64,000 bases of DNA from the NCBI GenBank assembly GCA_017651315.1, contig JAGCDE010000045.1, positions 1-64,000 of the forward strand. Direction: 5' to 3'. Both the position numbers and the translations under genes were made by a program. The notes beneath the pieces are model-generated. The model ran no database searches. It was not told the DNA's origin and was given only the letters and a program-made list of their open reading frames with translations. Origin of the DNA: Bacteroidaceae bacterium (GTDB lineage Bacteria > Bacteroidota > Bacteroidia > Bacteroidales > Bacteroidaceae). Below are positions 42,501 through 51,030 of the stretch, one piece after another. Positions within the stretch are counted from its first letter, which is position 1. Each line of letters opens with the position of its first letter.

Positions 42501-43846
42501 ATGGCATTAAATATTATGCTAATGGCAAACATCGATTCTTCGATGAGAATGTTCATGCAGATGCATTCAAACAATGTGTAAGTGAGCGGTCTGAATATTA
42601 TAGCGACTTCGTTTTCAATTTATTTGATGACGAACGTATTCCAGATAAATATAAGATGGCTGGCTTAGAAGGATTGACCATTGCTGATTATTCCACTAAA
42701 CAAACACTTCCATTATTATGGAGACTCATAGATTCATTCGAAAATTTGTCAAATGAAGGTAGAGGATATAGGCTCTTTGAAATAATCAACCGTTTTACAA
42801 GTAAGGAAGGTGAACATATAGATAGTATTATTGAATTCTTGAAAAAAGTTATATTATCTGAGCATGAATCAAAATATGACCTTGCCATTGAAAATAATTA
42901 TGATGAATCGGCCATAAATACAACTTTGCAATATGGTATAAATAGTATTCCTGGTCATGCCATAGTATCTCTTTCACTTATTGGAAAACAAGATAAAAAA
43001 AGGGATATGGTGTACCAATTCTTTTTGGATTCGTGTAACAAACTATCTGTGGAACTACAGTTAGCTGCTATGTTCAATTTGAGAAGAGAGTGTTATGACT
43101 TCAATCTCTATTCTACAATCATGTTTGCGTATGCTAACAGACCAATAGCAGATTATTTATATCTTAATTCTGAAATTATGCATTGGTTTTGGTGTAATGA
43201 TCCAGAAAGAATCCTTCCATACTTTAAAATGATTCTGCCCAATAAAAGAGCAAGAATAATCTTGGTTCAAATCTTATTTTTTGGAATGGAATATGAAAAA
43301 ACCAATGATATTTCTAAAGAAATGTTTGAATATATTATTTCGCAAAATGAAACTGAGATATTAAGAAAAATAATACCTTTAGCATATAAGAATATTGATG
43401 ATGATACATATGGACAACAAAGCGAAATAATACTTAGAAGATTTGCAAATGACAATCGAGATGAGATTAGACAAACTTATTTTATATATGGTAATAGATT
43501 GCCTAACACACAGATAAATCTTTTTAAAGAATTATTGGAATCATGGATTAAACTACCATTGGATTATGGATTTCATGATATTATTCATTACATAAAAAGG
43601 TGTTGCAATGATTATCCAGATGAATGCTATCAATGTGTAAAACTACTTTTGAATTGCAAAGGCGATAAGACCTATTATGATGAAGAAGAACTGATAAAAA
43701 TACTTCTTTCATGCTATCGTTCATATTTGGATTATGGTGAAGATAAAAAAGCAGATGAAGTTATGGATGTTTTTGACAGTATGATGCTTTCTTCATATTC
43801 AAACAAAATGGACAAGATTCTAAAAAGAATAGAAGAAAACACATAA
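39560..43846 (+). CDS. nuclease-STAND NTPase, Avs-like defence protein
   Basis: The 1428-residue protein begins with a PD-(D/E)xK-like domain related to DUF4365: NIDGFVQLID (Asp51) and GNIFIQAKTYKSK (Gln70-x-Lys72). Next is a P-loop NTPase of the STAND class with Walker A LVGNAGMGKSVIIKK (about 227-241), Walker B AVLIIDQIDAL (about 289-299), and the sensor strand RIIVSCRSFDLD. A winged-helix-like part follows, and about 900 residues of helical repeats form the C-terminus. An N-terminal nuclease, central ATPase and long C-terminal sensor is the plan of Avs and other NLR-like phage sensors. The ligand cannot be predicted. It is the last gene of the island, has the most AT-rich sequence, and ends just before base composition returns to normal. 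Confidence 0.8.
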   Translation: MAEETNFIPRKVTNPNDCLDRKSYLCICGLFCDSRAITDEIKYHDKTSNIDGFVQLIDENDYPIGNIFIQAKTYKSKYKGQNKAEIPAYFVAYAMRMRNEVCIFFSVDADDNKIYWKYISDDYIRQFNNEGDNEIHTYEFYDDEIVTSKNVATTIDRWKQIFNDKIAQLTKEEKSTEEVMTESCSAFQRINTYFHDLKDSFVERKEIDILCKWVKEELQEKESCVKLLVGNAGMGKSVIIKKVIQRLNADGIRCFAIKADKLQTPVGYSSNEHLELLRNTFSSLIQEKRAVLIIDQIDALSQYINSDRSKLENITALIRLFSDDKNMRNVRIIVSCRSFDLDFDPKLSLLGREPQIKLGLLSKEDVEKVLDRLEEGLYRELDDKTKTVLQTPQHLNLFCRVYAKNKKKEYYSITELYDELWLQTIGLAEAKINKEIAEKILYDLALKIYDDETLTPQWDYDTSELKEANFLISEGIIERNENRATFFHQSMYDYVFARYYKKEKRSLIQDLLEKKKHQGIFMRSTVNFVLDYERAKNAKQYKEDVNNILFSGKIRTHIQLMLLWAMANRVDILPFEKKCIKELYVQNRLLFFSFIKRTYNKEWYQIITPLIAKEIKTMRIGDIIYENVYGYFWNHVQTSTEDVFKLVDSIKDEKTRNAIARNILRATPDYTLSIVTKWYKVLCDTLYNKADFLERALPTNPQFVLDNISELISYYIKNEKVNETARRFIEEVCNTFVKDYPDDIYPILRDVILDTINSCRVKSLNGIIDYNNAFLSFNHRYSDTIHEWFIGILKNKIITDLSTAIRDIKLLIEQNESSCYEYAFDAMIENPILFSDDIMAILKNYKLLDEILIYGDKSYYFLELLKKWFTQVASNTLEECQELICNFESNSGSISKKDSSSAGSLLPYLGYNQRKLIWAIPEKNRNSQIKRLKLELDRRFGKEWNNEKPDHDITAASICGGLMSTEQYKTVSFETWKKSFYGIKYYANGKHRFFDENVHADAFKQCVSERSEYYSDFVFNLFDDERIPDKYKMAGLEGLTIADYSTKQTLPLLWRLIDSFENLSNEGRGYRLFEIINRFTSKEGEHIDSIIEFLKKVILSEHESKYDLAIENNYDESAINTTLQYGINSIPGHAIVSLSLIGKQDKKRDMVYQFFLDSCNKLSVELQLAAMFNLRRECYDFNLYSTIMFAYANRPIADYLYLNSEIMHWFWCNDPERILPYFKMILPNKRARIILVQILFFGMEYEKTNDISKEMFEYIISQNETEILRKIIPLAYKNIDDDTYGQQSEIILRRFANDNRDEIRQTYFIYGNRLPNTQINLFKELLESWIKLPLDYGFHDIIHYIKRCCNDYPDECYQCVKLLLNCKGDKTYYDEEELIKILLSCYRSYLDYGEDKKADEVMDVFDSMMLSSYSNKMDKILKRIEENT

Positions 43847-43892
43847 ATTGGTAGTCAATATTGATTGGATTTTTAAGTACATGTAAAAGAAG

Positions 43893-44201
43893 ATGTCACT
43901 CCCCAAATTCATAATAACCAGAGCCGGAGTCCTGCGCTTAGGGATGGTACGTCAGCACAAGGACTTGCTGCTGCCGGAGGATGATTGCATCGGAGGCGGG
44001 TATTATCAGTTTGACTTTACCTGTAACCGCATGATTCTGGATCGGGCATCGTATGACTTTGGAATTCCGCGGTGGCATCTTATTGATACGCTTAAGGTTC
44101 CGGCGGTTTATCGCGGACTGCGCATCGTCTATAAATATGATGATGATTTACATGATGACCTTCAAGTGAACGAAGAACTTAAAATTGAATATTACGAATA
44201 A
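43893..44201 (+). CDS. hypothetical protein
   Basis: I do not recognise this 102-residue protein (MSLPKFIITRAGVLRLGMVR...). It is soluble, acidic at the C-terminus (YKYDDDLHDDLQVNEELKIEYYE), and probably a small alpha/beta fold. Its base composition is like the downstream core genes rather than the island, so the island's right edge lies between 43846 and here. It is 11 bases before the Dabb-family gene and shares its direction, so they may be co-transcribed. Confidence 0.6.
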   Translation: MSLPKFIITRAGVLRLGMVRQHKDLLLPEDDCIGGGYYQFDFTCNRMILDRASYDFGIPRWHLIDTLKVPAVYRGLRIVYKYDDDLHDDLQVNEELKIEYYE

Positions 44202-44212
44202 AAAATAGAGTT

Positions 44213-44518
44213 ATGGTAAAGCACATAATCCTCTGGACACTGAATCCGGAGCTATCAGAAAGAGAGAAGGAGGCCGTTAAGGCCGGTATCAAGAAGGGGC
44301 TGGAAGGCCTGGTTGGTAAGGTTCCGGGGCTGATTGACGTAAAGGTTAACATCAGCGGCCGGCTGGCATCGTCAAATGCCGACGTGATGCTGGACAGCAC
44401 GCTGGAGAGCGAAGAGGCCCTGAAAGCCTACGCCAAGCATCCGGCTCACGTTGCTGTGGCCGACACCAAGGTACGTCCCTACACCGTTCAGCGCAGTTGT
44501 CTGGATTTTGAGATATGA
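44213..44518 (+). CDS. Dabb-family (stress-responsive A/B barrel) protein
   Basis: The 101-residue protein has the start MVKHIILWTLNPELSEREKE and the signature KAYAKHPAHVAVADTKVRPY of dimeric alpha/beta-barrel (Dabb) proteins. These small dimers are found in bacteria and plants and a few bind aromatic substrates; no function is assigned for the Bacteroidetes members. The last four bases overlap the ATG of the next lipoprotein gene. Confidence 0.88.
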   Translation: MVKHIILWTLNPELSEREKEAVKAGIKKGLEGLVGKVPGLIDVKVNISGRLASSNADVMLDSTLESEEALKAYAKHPAHVAVADTKVRPYTVQRSCLDFEI

Positions 44519-45447
44519 GGAAAGCTTTCGCTATACTAATATCGGCCGTAATGTTATCGGCCTGTGCCGACAGCCCCAAGCAACTCATCAAAAGGGCCGA
44601 TGAGCTGTGCCATTACATCCCCGACCATGAGTTACTGGAAAAGTCCAAGGACTTTATGACGGCCGATTTCTACGCCGTTTTAGACACTATGTTCTACCGG
44701 CTGCCGGAGCATGAGGCGATGGACCACGAGTGGCTCTACTACTTTGTGACGGGTAACGGCGGCACCATAGCCGATTTCACGGTGACTGGCGTAACCAGGA
44801 CCGATGCCACTCACGCCACGGCAAACGTCAGTGTGCGCCAGATGTGGGAGGACGGCTCATTTGACCCTGACAGTGATATTGAGGAGCATCAGCTCTCTAT
44901 GGAAAAGATTGACGGAGTGTGGCTTATGAGTGACTTTGACGGACATAAGCAGGACTGCATCAACTATATATCCAACAACCGCAAGGAGCAGGCCCTGCGC
45001 GATGCCATAAGCGATTATCTGATAAAGGAGATCGGTGTACAGTACAAGCAGGGGGAGCTCTGCATCCCCACTTTGATGATTGTATCGGCCCAGGAGATAA
45101 GCGTGGATCAGGCGTGGGTCTGGGGCGATTTCTGGATCTGGTGGTACAACCTGGAGGGCGACACCCTGATGACCGTATCGGGCGGCAATCATTCCGGACT
45201 GATGACTGTTGAACAACAGGACGGCGCGCTCAAGGTTATATCATTTGAGCAGACTGTGGATGGCGCAGGCAATGACGCAAGCGCCCGCCGCATATTCCGC
45301 TCCCACTATGATATCTACCAGAACATGCACTCCAACCAGGATGTACGTGAGGCCGTGCGCCGCGAGCAGCTGGGTGAATATGTAAAAAGCCATAACCTTA
45401 ATGTCCGTTACTACAAGGATTACGGCTGGGATGCTGTAGAATTATAA
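44515..45447 (+). CDS. lipoprotein of unknown function
   Basis: The 310-residue precursor starts MRKAFAILISAVMLSACADS, a signal peptide with lipobox LSAC, so the mature protein should be lipid-anchored. The middle part (YYFVTGNGGTIADFTVTGV, ANVSVRQMWEDGS, LSMEKIDGVWLMSDFDGHK) looks like an NTF2/DUF3828-type cone domain repeated twice. The second half (VWGDFWIWWYNLEGDTLM, GGNHSGLMTVEQQDG) is similar in style. No catalytic residues are evident. It overlaps the Dabb gene by four bases, and azlC begins six bases after it. Confidence 0.7.
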   Translation: MRKAFAILISAVMLSACADSPKQLIKRADELCHYIPDHELLEKSKDFMTADFYAVLDTMFYRLPEHEAMDHEWLYYFVTGNGGTIADFTVTGVTRTDATHATANVSVRQMWEDGSFDPDSDIEEHQLSMEKIDGVWLMSDFDGHKQDCINYISNNRKEQALRDAISDYLIKEIGVQYKQGELCIPTLMIVSAQEISVDQAWVWGDFWIWWYNLEGDTLMTVSGGNHSGLMTVEQQDGALKVISFEQTVDGAGNDASARRIFRSHYDIYQNMHSNQDVREAVRREQLGEYVKSHNLNVRYYKDYGWDAVEL

Positions 45448-45453
45448 AAACAG

Positions 45454-46173
45454 ATGACAGAAAGAAGAAAGAATATCCTGCACGGACTCAGGGACGGATT
45501 CCCCATAGCAATGGGGTATTTGGCAGTGGCGTTCTCATTGGGCATCATCGCAGCCAAGGCGGGACTCACTGCGTCACAGGGATTCCTGACAAGTTTCTTT
45601 ACACGCGCATCGGCCGGTGAATACGGCACTTATACACTTGTAGCGGTCCAGGCTGCATACGCCGAGGTGATTGTCATGTGTCTTGTGGTCAACCTGCGCT
45701 ATATGCTCATGAGTGCTGCCCTGTCACAGAAGATTGCCCCCGGAACGCCATGGATAAAACGCATTCTTATGTCCTGCTGTGTTACCGATGAGGTGTTTGG
45801 CATCTCCATTGCCCACCCGGGCTATACGCCGCCGGCATACATGTACTCCGCCGCCCTGATTTCAACGCTTTTCTGGGCAACGGGCTGCGCCATAGGCATC
45901 ACGGCGGGCAGCCTGCTGCCGCAGCACATAGTTACGGCACTTAGTATGTCGCTCTACGGTATGTTCATAGCCGTATTCATTCCGCCGGCCCGCAGGGACC
46001 GTAACGTACTCTTTGCTGTGATTGCCAGTTTCGTATTAAGCGGTCTGTGTGCTGTGGCACCGGTTGTGAGCCAATGGAGCAGCGGCATGCGTACCGTGGT
46101 GCTCACCATACTGATTTCGGCCGTGGCAGCATGGCTAAGACCCATTAGAACCGATTACAATGGAGCAGCATAG
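45454..46173 (+). CDS. azlC: AzlC-type branched-chain amino acid exporter large subunit
   Basis: The 239-residue membrane protein matches the AzlC/YgaZ family: GFPIAMGYLAVAFSLGIIAAK, SAGEYGTYTLVAVQAAYAEV, NLRYMLMSAALSQK and CVTDEVFGIS. With its small partner AzlD, encoded next with a 14-base overlap, it exports branched-chain amino acids or related compounds. At least five membrane helices are visible. Confidence 0.92.
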   Translation: MTERRKNILHGLRDGFPIAMGYLAVAFSLGIIAAKAGLTASQGFLTSFFTRASAGEYGTYTLVAVQAAYAEVIVMCLVVNLRYMLMSAALSQKIAPGTPWIKRILMSCCVTDEVFGISIAHPGYTPPAYMYSAALISTLFWATGCAIGITAGSLLPQHIVTALSMSLYGMFIAVFIPPARRDRNVLFAVIASFVLSGLCAVAPVVSQWSSGMRTVVLTILISAVAAWLRPIRTDYNGAA

Positions 46174-46459
46174 AATATTGATATACATCCTGCTGGCCAT
46201 CGTTGTAACCAACCTGATCCGCGTCACGCCGATGGTTCTGATCAAGGGTCAGATAAGCAACCGCTTTGTGCGCAGTTTCCTGTATTACGTGCCTTACGTC
46301 ACGCTGGCGGTAATGACATTTCCCGATATGGTTCTGGCTACACCTACACCGTGGCCGGGCCTGATTGCATTGTTGATTGGCATGGTGGCGGCCTGGTTCC
46401 GCTTAGGGCTTTTCCCTGTGGCTGCCATCTGTTGTGTAATAGTTTTTTTGATGATTTGA
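46160..46459 (+). CDS. azlD: AzlD-type exporter small subunit
   Basis: The 99-residue protein has three or four membrane helices (ILLAIVVTNLIRVTPMVLI, SFLYYVPYVTLAVMTFPDM, LIALLIGMVAAWFR, LFPVAAICCVIVFLMI), fitting AzlD/YgaH. It overlaps azlC by 14 bases, consistent with translational coupling of the two subunits. Confidence 0.9.
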   Translation: MEQHRILIYILLAIVVTNLIRVTPMVLIKGQISNRFVRSFLYYVPYVTLAVMTFPDMVLATPTPWPGLIALLIGMVAAWFRLGLFPVAAICCVIVFLMI

Positions 46460-46463
46460 TTGT

Positions 46464-47567
46464 ATGGACAGGAACAGACAGATAATAAGGACCAGCTGGA
46501 TTGGCATTGCAGCCAATGTCATGCTGGCAGGTTTCAAGGCTGCGGTTGGCATGTTGGCCAGCAGCGTAGCCATAGTGATGGATGCGGTGAACAACCTGAG
46601 TGACGCACTGTCAAGTGTGATTACAATTGTGGGCACCAGGTTGTCACAACGTCCGGCTGACCGCAAGCATCCTTTCGGATTCGGCAGGATTGAGTATTTC
46701 AGCGCCATCATCATTGCGGTTATCGTACTTTCGGCAGGTGTGACGTCGCTGATAGAATCCGTTAAGAAGATTATCGAGCCTACCCTGCCAAGCTACACAA
46801 CTGTTACGCTCATAGTGATTGTGGTGGCTATTGCCGTCAAGATTGTGTTGGGACTGTACGTAAAACACAAAGGGGAGCAGCTTAAGAGCGACGCTCTCAC
46901 GGCATCGGGTGCCGACGCGCTGTTTGATGCCATCGTAACCTTGGCCACATTGGTTTCGGCAGGTGTCATGCTGCTATGGCACATATCGCTGGACGGCATT
47001 CTGGGCGCTCTGATATCGATAGTTATCATAAAGGCCGGAATAGAGATGCTGGCAGGGCCGGTGAATGACCTGCTGGGCACAAGCATACCGGCAGAGCTGA
47101 CCAACCAGATCAAGAAAGAGGTATCGGACATAGAAGGCGTGCACGGAGTTTATGACCTGATTATCCATAACTACGGCCCGGACGTTAGAATAGGATCGCT
47201 GCATATCAACGTTTACGATAACATGTCGGCATACGATATCCACGGACTTACGCGCAGAATCTCCAGCCTGATGTTTGAACGGCACGGAATAATCATGACT
47301 GTTGGTGTCTATGCCATAGCTACCGGTGACAACAGGCGGGCCGATTTGCAGACACAGGTGATAAAGGCACTGGCCTCCCACAAGGAGATTGTCCAGATAC
47401 ATGGTTTCTATTACTCGGAGAAGGACAATATTCTCTCTGTGGATGTGGTGCCTGATATTACTGTTCATGACGACATGGCTCTTATAAGCCGGCTTACCGA
47501 TGAATTACAGCATCTTGTTCCGGACACACCGGTAAATATAGTGGTGGATCATAATTACAGCGAATAG
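46464..47567 (+). CDS. cation diffusion facilitator transporter
   Basis: The 367-residue protein is a CDF-family divalent-cation/proton antiporter, likely for zinc, iron or manganese. Six membrane helices span residues 10-195. The metal-site residues are in VMDAVNNLSDALSS (N/D-x3-D on helix 2) and SGADALFDAIVTLATL (D-x3-D on helix 5). PADRKHPFGFGRIEYFS is the signature loop. A long cytoplasmic domain (200-367) follows and carries a ferredoxin-like fold. It begins four bases after azlD and ends four before addB, so all may be one transcript. Confidence 0.92.
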   Translation: MDRNRQIIRTSWIGIAANVMLAGFKAAVGMLASSVAIVMDAVNNLSDALSSVITIVGTRLSQRPADRKHPFGFGRIEYFSAIIIAVIVLSAGVTSLIESVKKIIEPTLPSYTTVTLIVIVVAIAVKIVLGLYVKHKGEQLKSDALTASGADALFDAIVTLATLVSAGVMLLWHISLDGILGALISIVIIKAGIEMLAGPVNDLLGTSIPAELTNQIKKEVSDIEGVHGVYDLIIHNYGPDVRIGSLHINVYDNMSAYDIHGLTRRISSLMFERHGIIMTVGVYAIATGDNRRADLQTQVIKALASHKEIVQIHGFYYSEKDNILSVDVVPDITVHDDMALISRLTDELQHLVPDTPVNIVVDHNYSE

Positions 47568-47571
47568 AAAT

Positions 47572-50466
47572 ATGGAGACATTCCTTAATATTGTTGCAAA
47601 GGACCTGTACGCCAAGTGCGGGAGCGGAGAGACCGGGTTGGCCGATGTTACCGTGGTCTTTCCCAACCGCCGCGCCCGTCTGTTCTTTGACGACAGCATA
47701 GCGATGTGCAGCACACAACCTGTCTGGTCGCCGCAATACACCACCATCGAGGAGCTGTTCCGGTCACTGACCGACCTCCGTCTGGCCGACCGCATAGAGA
47801 TGGTCACCCTACTCCACCGTATTTATACCGATGAACTCAAGTCCGATGAGTCACTTGACAGTTTCTGGTCATGGGGAGAGCTCATGCTCGCAGATTTTGA
47901 TGACATTGACCGCAACATGGCGGATGCCGGCCAGTTGTTCAGCCTGCTCAGCGATCAACGTGAGATGTCTGACACATCATTCCTTACAGATGAGCAGAGA
48001 GAGGCTATAGAGCAGTTCTTCGGCGAGATGAAGAATAGCCGGCCCACAGAACTGCGCGCCCGATACCAGACCGTCTGGAACGTACTGGGCAGAATCTACA
48101 GCCGCTTTGTGGAACTGCTCTCAGAACGTGGCATAGGCTACAACGGACTGATACAGCGCCGCGTGATTGAAAGCCTTGACACCGGCCGCCTTACAGCACG
48201 ACGGTACGTGTTTGTGGGATTCAACAGCCTGGACAAGGCTGAGAAGGCACTGTTCCATGCCATACAAGGTACCGGCAAGGCCATGTTCTACTGGGACTAC
48301 GATCCGGCATACACTGACAGCAGCATCAGGCATGAAGCCGGCCGGTTCCTGAGGGGCAACCTAAAGGATTTCCCGAATGAGCTTCCGACTGAGACGTTCC
48401 GGAATCTGCAAAAGGCCAGGCTCACTATAGTGGAGACATCAACCGACAATGCCCAGGCACGCTATATCCCGCAGTGGATTGAATCGCTGGAAACCGATGG
48501 CAGGAACGGCCGTGAGACCGCCATTGTACTGGCCGATGAATCACTCTTGCAACCAGTCCTGCACAGCATTCCGCAGGATGATGTGCCCAATGTGAACATC
48601 ACCATGGGTTATCCGCTCACGGAGACCTCGCTTTACAATCTGGTTACAGCACTGCTTGACATGCAGCGTCTTGCCGCCCGTAACAGGGGCGGCTACAGCA
48701 TACAGTCCATCAGCCGCGTATTGGGCAACCCCATGACCGTAGCGTTGTCACCCGATGCTCTGACGATACTTGAGGAGCTGCGGAAAAACCGCCGGATGTT
48801 TCCGGACACGACGGCTCTCACCGCCCACCGGCAGCTTTCCGTGCTTTTCTCCCCGGCCACAGACAATTTGCAACTGCTGCAATATCTGCTCACTGTCCTC
48901 AAGTCACTTGTTCCTGTTATACGCGAGCGTGAGGACGACACTCTTTTCCAACCGCTCAATCAGGAGGCGCTATACCGCATATTCACGCAGATAAACCGCC
49001 TTCATTCCCTGGCGGTTCAGGGAAACCTGGAGTTGCAGACCGAGACCCTATGCCGTCTCATCCGCTCCATACTCTCCTCCACCACGGTACCGTTCCATGG
49101 CGAGCCCGCTGTAGGAATGCAGGTTATGGGCCTTATTGAAACCCGTAACCTGGACTTCAGGAACGTATTGCTGCTGTCGGCACAGGAAGGCACCCTGCCC
49201 AAGACAGGCCAGAACGCATCCTTCATTCCCTATAACATACGCGTGGCTTTCGGACTTACCACGATGCAGGACAAAAGCGCCGTTTCATCGTACAATTTCC
49301 ACCATCTCATACAGCGTGCCGAAAATGTGACAATGGTCTATAACGGCAATGCCGATGCTCCTGGCATCGGTAAGGGCCAGATATCACGCTACCTGCTCCA
49401 GCTCATTGTGAGCGGGGCCGAAATAAACCGGATCACGCTTAAACCGGACCGCTCGGACACAGTGACCACACCCCTTACCGTACAAAAGACATCATCTGTA
49501 CTCAAGGATCTTCGCCGAAGATATGATTTCTCCGACAATAATACATATCTCTCACCATCGGCCCTCAACACATACATGGACTGCACGCTCAAGTTCTATC
49601 TGATGCAGATTGCAGGCCTGAAAAAGCCCAAGGATACCGATACGGACATAGGCTACGACATGTTCGGGACACTGTTCCACAAGAGCGCAGAACTCACGTA
49701 TGACTATCTGGCATCAAAAAATGCCGACCATACCATAACAAGCATGGAGATAGAGTCCCTGCTCAAAGACCGTACCCGCCTTGAAAGCTTTGTACAGCAG
49801 GCATTCCACGATGAATACTTTGACCGCAAGGAGGTAAGCAAGGACGATTACAGCGGCACACAAATCATCAGTTTTGAAGTCATACTCAAATATCTGCGCC
49901 AGATTCTGCGCATGGATATGGAACTGTACGCACCGTTCAGGTACATAGCAGGTGAATCGGACGAATACAAGCATTATGTCCCGGTTCCCGACCCACTGGA
50001 AGCAGGTTCCAGTATTCAGGTCAGAATCAAGGGGATCATTGACCGCATGGACTGTAAGGACGGCATACTGCGCATAGTAGATTACAAGACAGGAAAGGAC
50101 AAGGGAACACCCGCAACAATCGAAAACCTGTTCCCGCCCACAAACTACAGGAACCGCAAGAGCCAGGCCTTCCAGATATTCTATTACGCCTACATCATAA
50201 GTCACCAGCCGGAATTCAGCAAGTACAGGCTGGCCCCCACTCTGATTTACACCCGCTCATCGTCCAAGCCCACAGCCGATGACATCTACTACCGCATAGG
50301 CAATGATGTACTTACCGATTTCATCGGCCAATGCGGACAGGAGTTTGAGGAGAAACTGATTGGACTGATATCCGGGATATTCAATCCGGATATCCCGTTT
50401 GAGCCCACCGAAAACAAAGAAACCTGCCGCAACTGTGACTTCAGTCAACTGTGCGGCAGGAATTAG
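47572..50466 (+). CDS. addB: AddB-type PD-(D/E)xK nuclease with iron-sulfur cysteines
   Basis: The 964-residue protein has an inactive-looking N-terminal helicase domain (VTVVFPNRRARLFF in place of a Walker A loop) and later helicase-like segments (VMGLIETRNLDFRNVLLLSA). The C-terminal nuclease has GTLFHKSAELTYDYL, GIIDRMDCKDGILRIVDYKTGKDK, with Asp and D-x-K. Cys671 and the C952-x2-C955-x5-C961 group at the very end match the four-cysteine iron-sulfur cluster of AddB. It would pair with AddA (24064-27312) in double-strand break repair. The two genes are usually neighbours but are 20 kb apart here. Confidence 0.85.
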   Translation: METFLNIVAKDLYAKCGSGETGLADVTVVFPNRRARLFFDDSIAMCSTQPVWSPQYTTIEELFRSLTDLRLADRIEMVTLLHRIYTDELKSDESLDSFWSWGELMLADFDDIDRNMADAGQLFSLLSDQREMSDTSFLTDEQREAIEQFFGEMKNSRPTELRARYQTVWNVLGRIYSRFVELLSERGIGYNGLIQRRVIESLDTGRLTARRYVFVGFNSLDKAEKALFHAIQGTGKAMFYWDYDPAYTDSSIRHEAGRFLRGNLKDFPNELPTETFRNLQKARLTIVETSTDNAQARYIPQWIESLETDGRNGRETAIVLADESLLQPVLHSIPQDDVPNVNITMGYPLTETSLYNLVTALLDMQRLAARNRGGYSIQSISRVLGNPMTVALSPDALTILEELRKNRRMFPDTTALTAHRQLSVLFSPATDNLQLLQYLLTVLKSLVPVIREREDDTLFQPLNQEALYRIFTQINRLHSLAVQGNLELQTETLCRLIRSILSSTTVPFHGEPAVGMQVMGLIETRNLDFRNVLLLSAQEGTLPKTGQNASFIPYNIRVAFGLTTMQDKSAVSSYNFHHLIQRAENVTMVYNGNADAPGIGKGQISRYLLQLIVSGAEINRITLKPDRSDTVTTPLTVQKTSSVLKDLRRRYDFSDNNTYLSPSALNTYMDCTLKFYLMQIAGLKKPKDTDTDIGYDMFGTLFHKSAELTYDYLASKNADHTITSMEIESLLKDRTRLESFVQQAFHDEYFDRKEVSKDDYSGTQIISFEVILKYLRQILRMDMELYAPFRYIAGESDEYKHYVPVPDPLEAGSSIQVRIKGIIDRMDCKDGILRIVDYKTGKDKGTPATIENLFPPTNYRNRKSQAFQIFYYAYIISHQPEFSKYRLAPTLIYTRSSSKPTADDIYYRIGNDVLTDFIGQCGQEFEEKLIGLISGIFNPDIPFEPTENKETCRNCDFSQLCGRN

Positions 50467-50476
50467 CATCTGTTTT

Positions 50477-50995
50477 TTATCTGGTTGACTGCTTGAATTC
50501 CAACCAGAATTTCAGGCTCTTTCCGTTAGCCAGGACGGCGTCCAACTTAAAGGTCAGTTTCTCTGCTGTGACACCACCTGTGTAGATCACAGTACCACTC
50601 TTGAAGATCTTCTCATAGAAAACCCCGTCTATTTCACCTTCTTTGCCATAGAAATGGATCATAGGCAGGGAAGACTGGGGACCGCCGTCAGCTCCACCGA
50701 CGCCAAAATACTCCGGATAACCGTTTTTCGCCAGGTCAACGGTCTTTCCGGATTCCCAATTTTCCCAATGGTGGTCAAATGTACCCATGAAGCCAGCCGA
50801 CTCACAATCTATGTCAAGCCACCCCATCCTGTCATCCCAATCTCCGGAAGTTTTCACATCATATACCTTTCCGTCATAGGAAAACTGATTCACTTTGAGA
50901 TCAAACCCACTGTCGGTTTCATCTTTGTCCTTGTCACATGCGCAGAAAAGCGCAGTCATGGCGACAAGCGCCAAAAAGATAGTCTTTGTTTTCAT
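50477..50995 (-). CDS. small lipoprotein of unknown function
   Basis: The 172-residue precursor starts MKTKTIFLALVAMTALFCACD, with lipobox FCAC and an acidic DKDKDE stretch just after the cysteine, which in Bacteroidetes can act as a surface-export signal. The rest (FSYDGKVYDVKTSGDWDDR, VIYTGGVTAEKLTFKLDA) is beta-rich. I do not recognise the family. It is the most downstream of a set of minus-strand lipoprotein genes and follows the next one after a 35-base gap. Confidence 0.7.
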   Translation of the reverse strand: MKTKTIFLALVAMTALFCACDKDKDETDSGFDLKVNQFSYDGKVYDVKTSGDWDDRMGWLDIDCESAGFMGTFDHHWENWESGKTVDLAKNGYPEYFGVGGADGGPQSSLPMIHFYGKEGEIDGVFYEKIFKSGTVIYTGGVTAEKLTFKLDAVLANGKSLKFWLEFKQSTR

Positions 50996-51030
50996 TCACT
51001 CAATACATTATTGTTAGGATCTGTTTTGAT

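Noticed and set aside
28918-43846. BREX or DISARM assignment for the island
   Set aside because: No PglZ, BrxC or BrxA, and no DrmA/DrmB (DUF1998) type protein is present; the gene set fits Hma better.
28584-43892. Integrated element bounded by attachment sites or a prophage
   Set aside because: I found no integrase, structural phage genes, tRNA target or direct repeats at the two edges of the AT-rich region.
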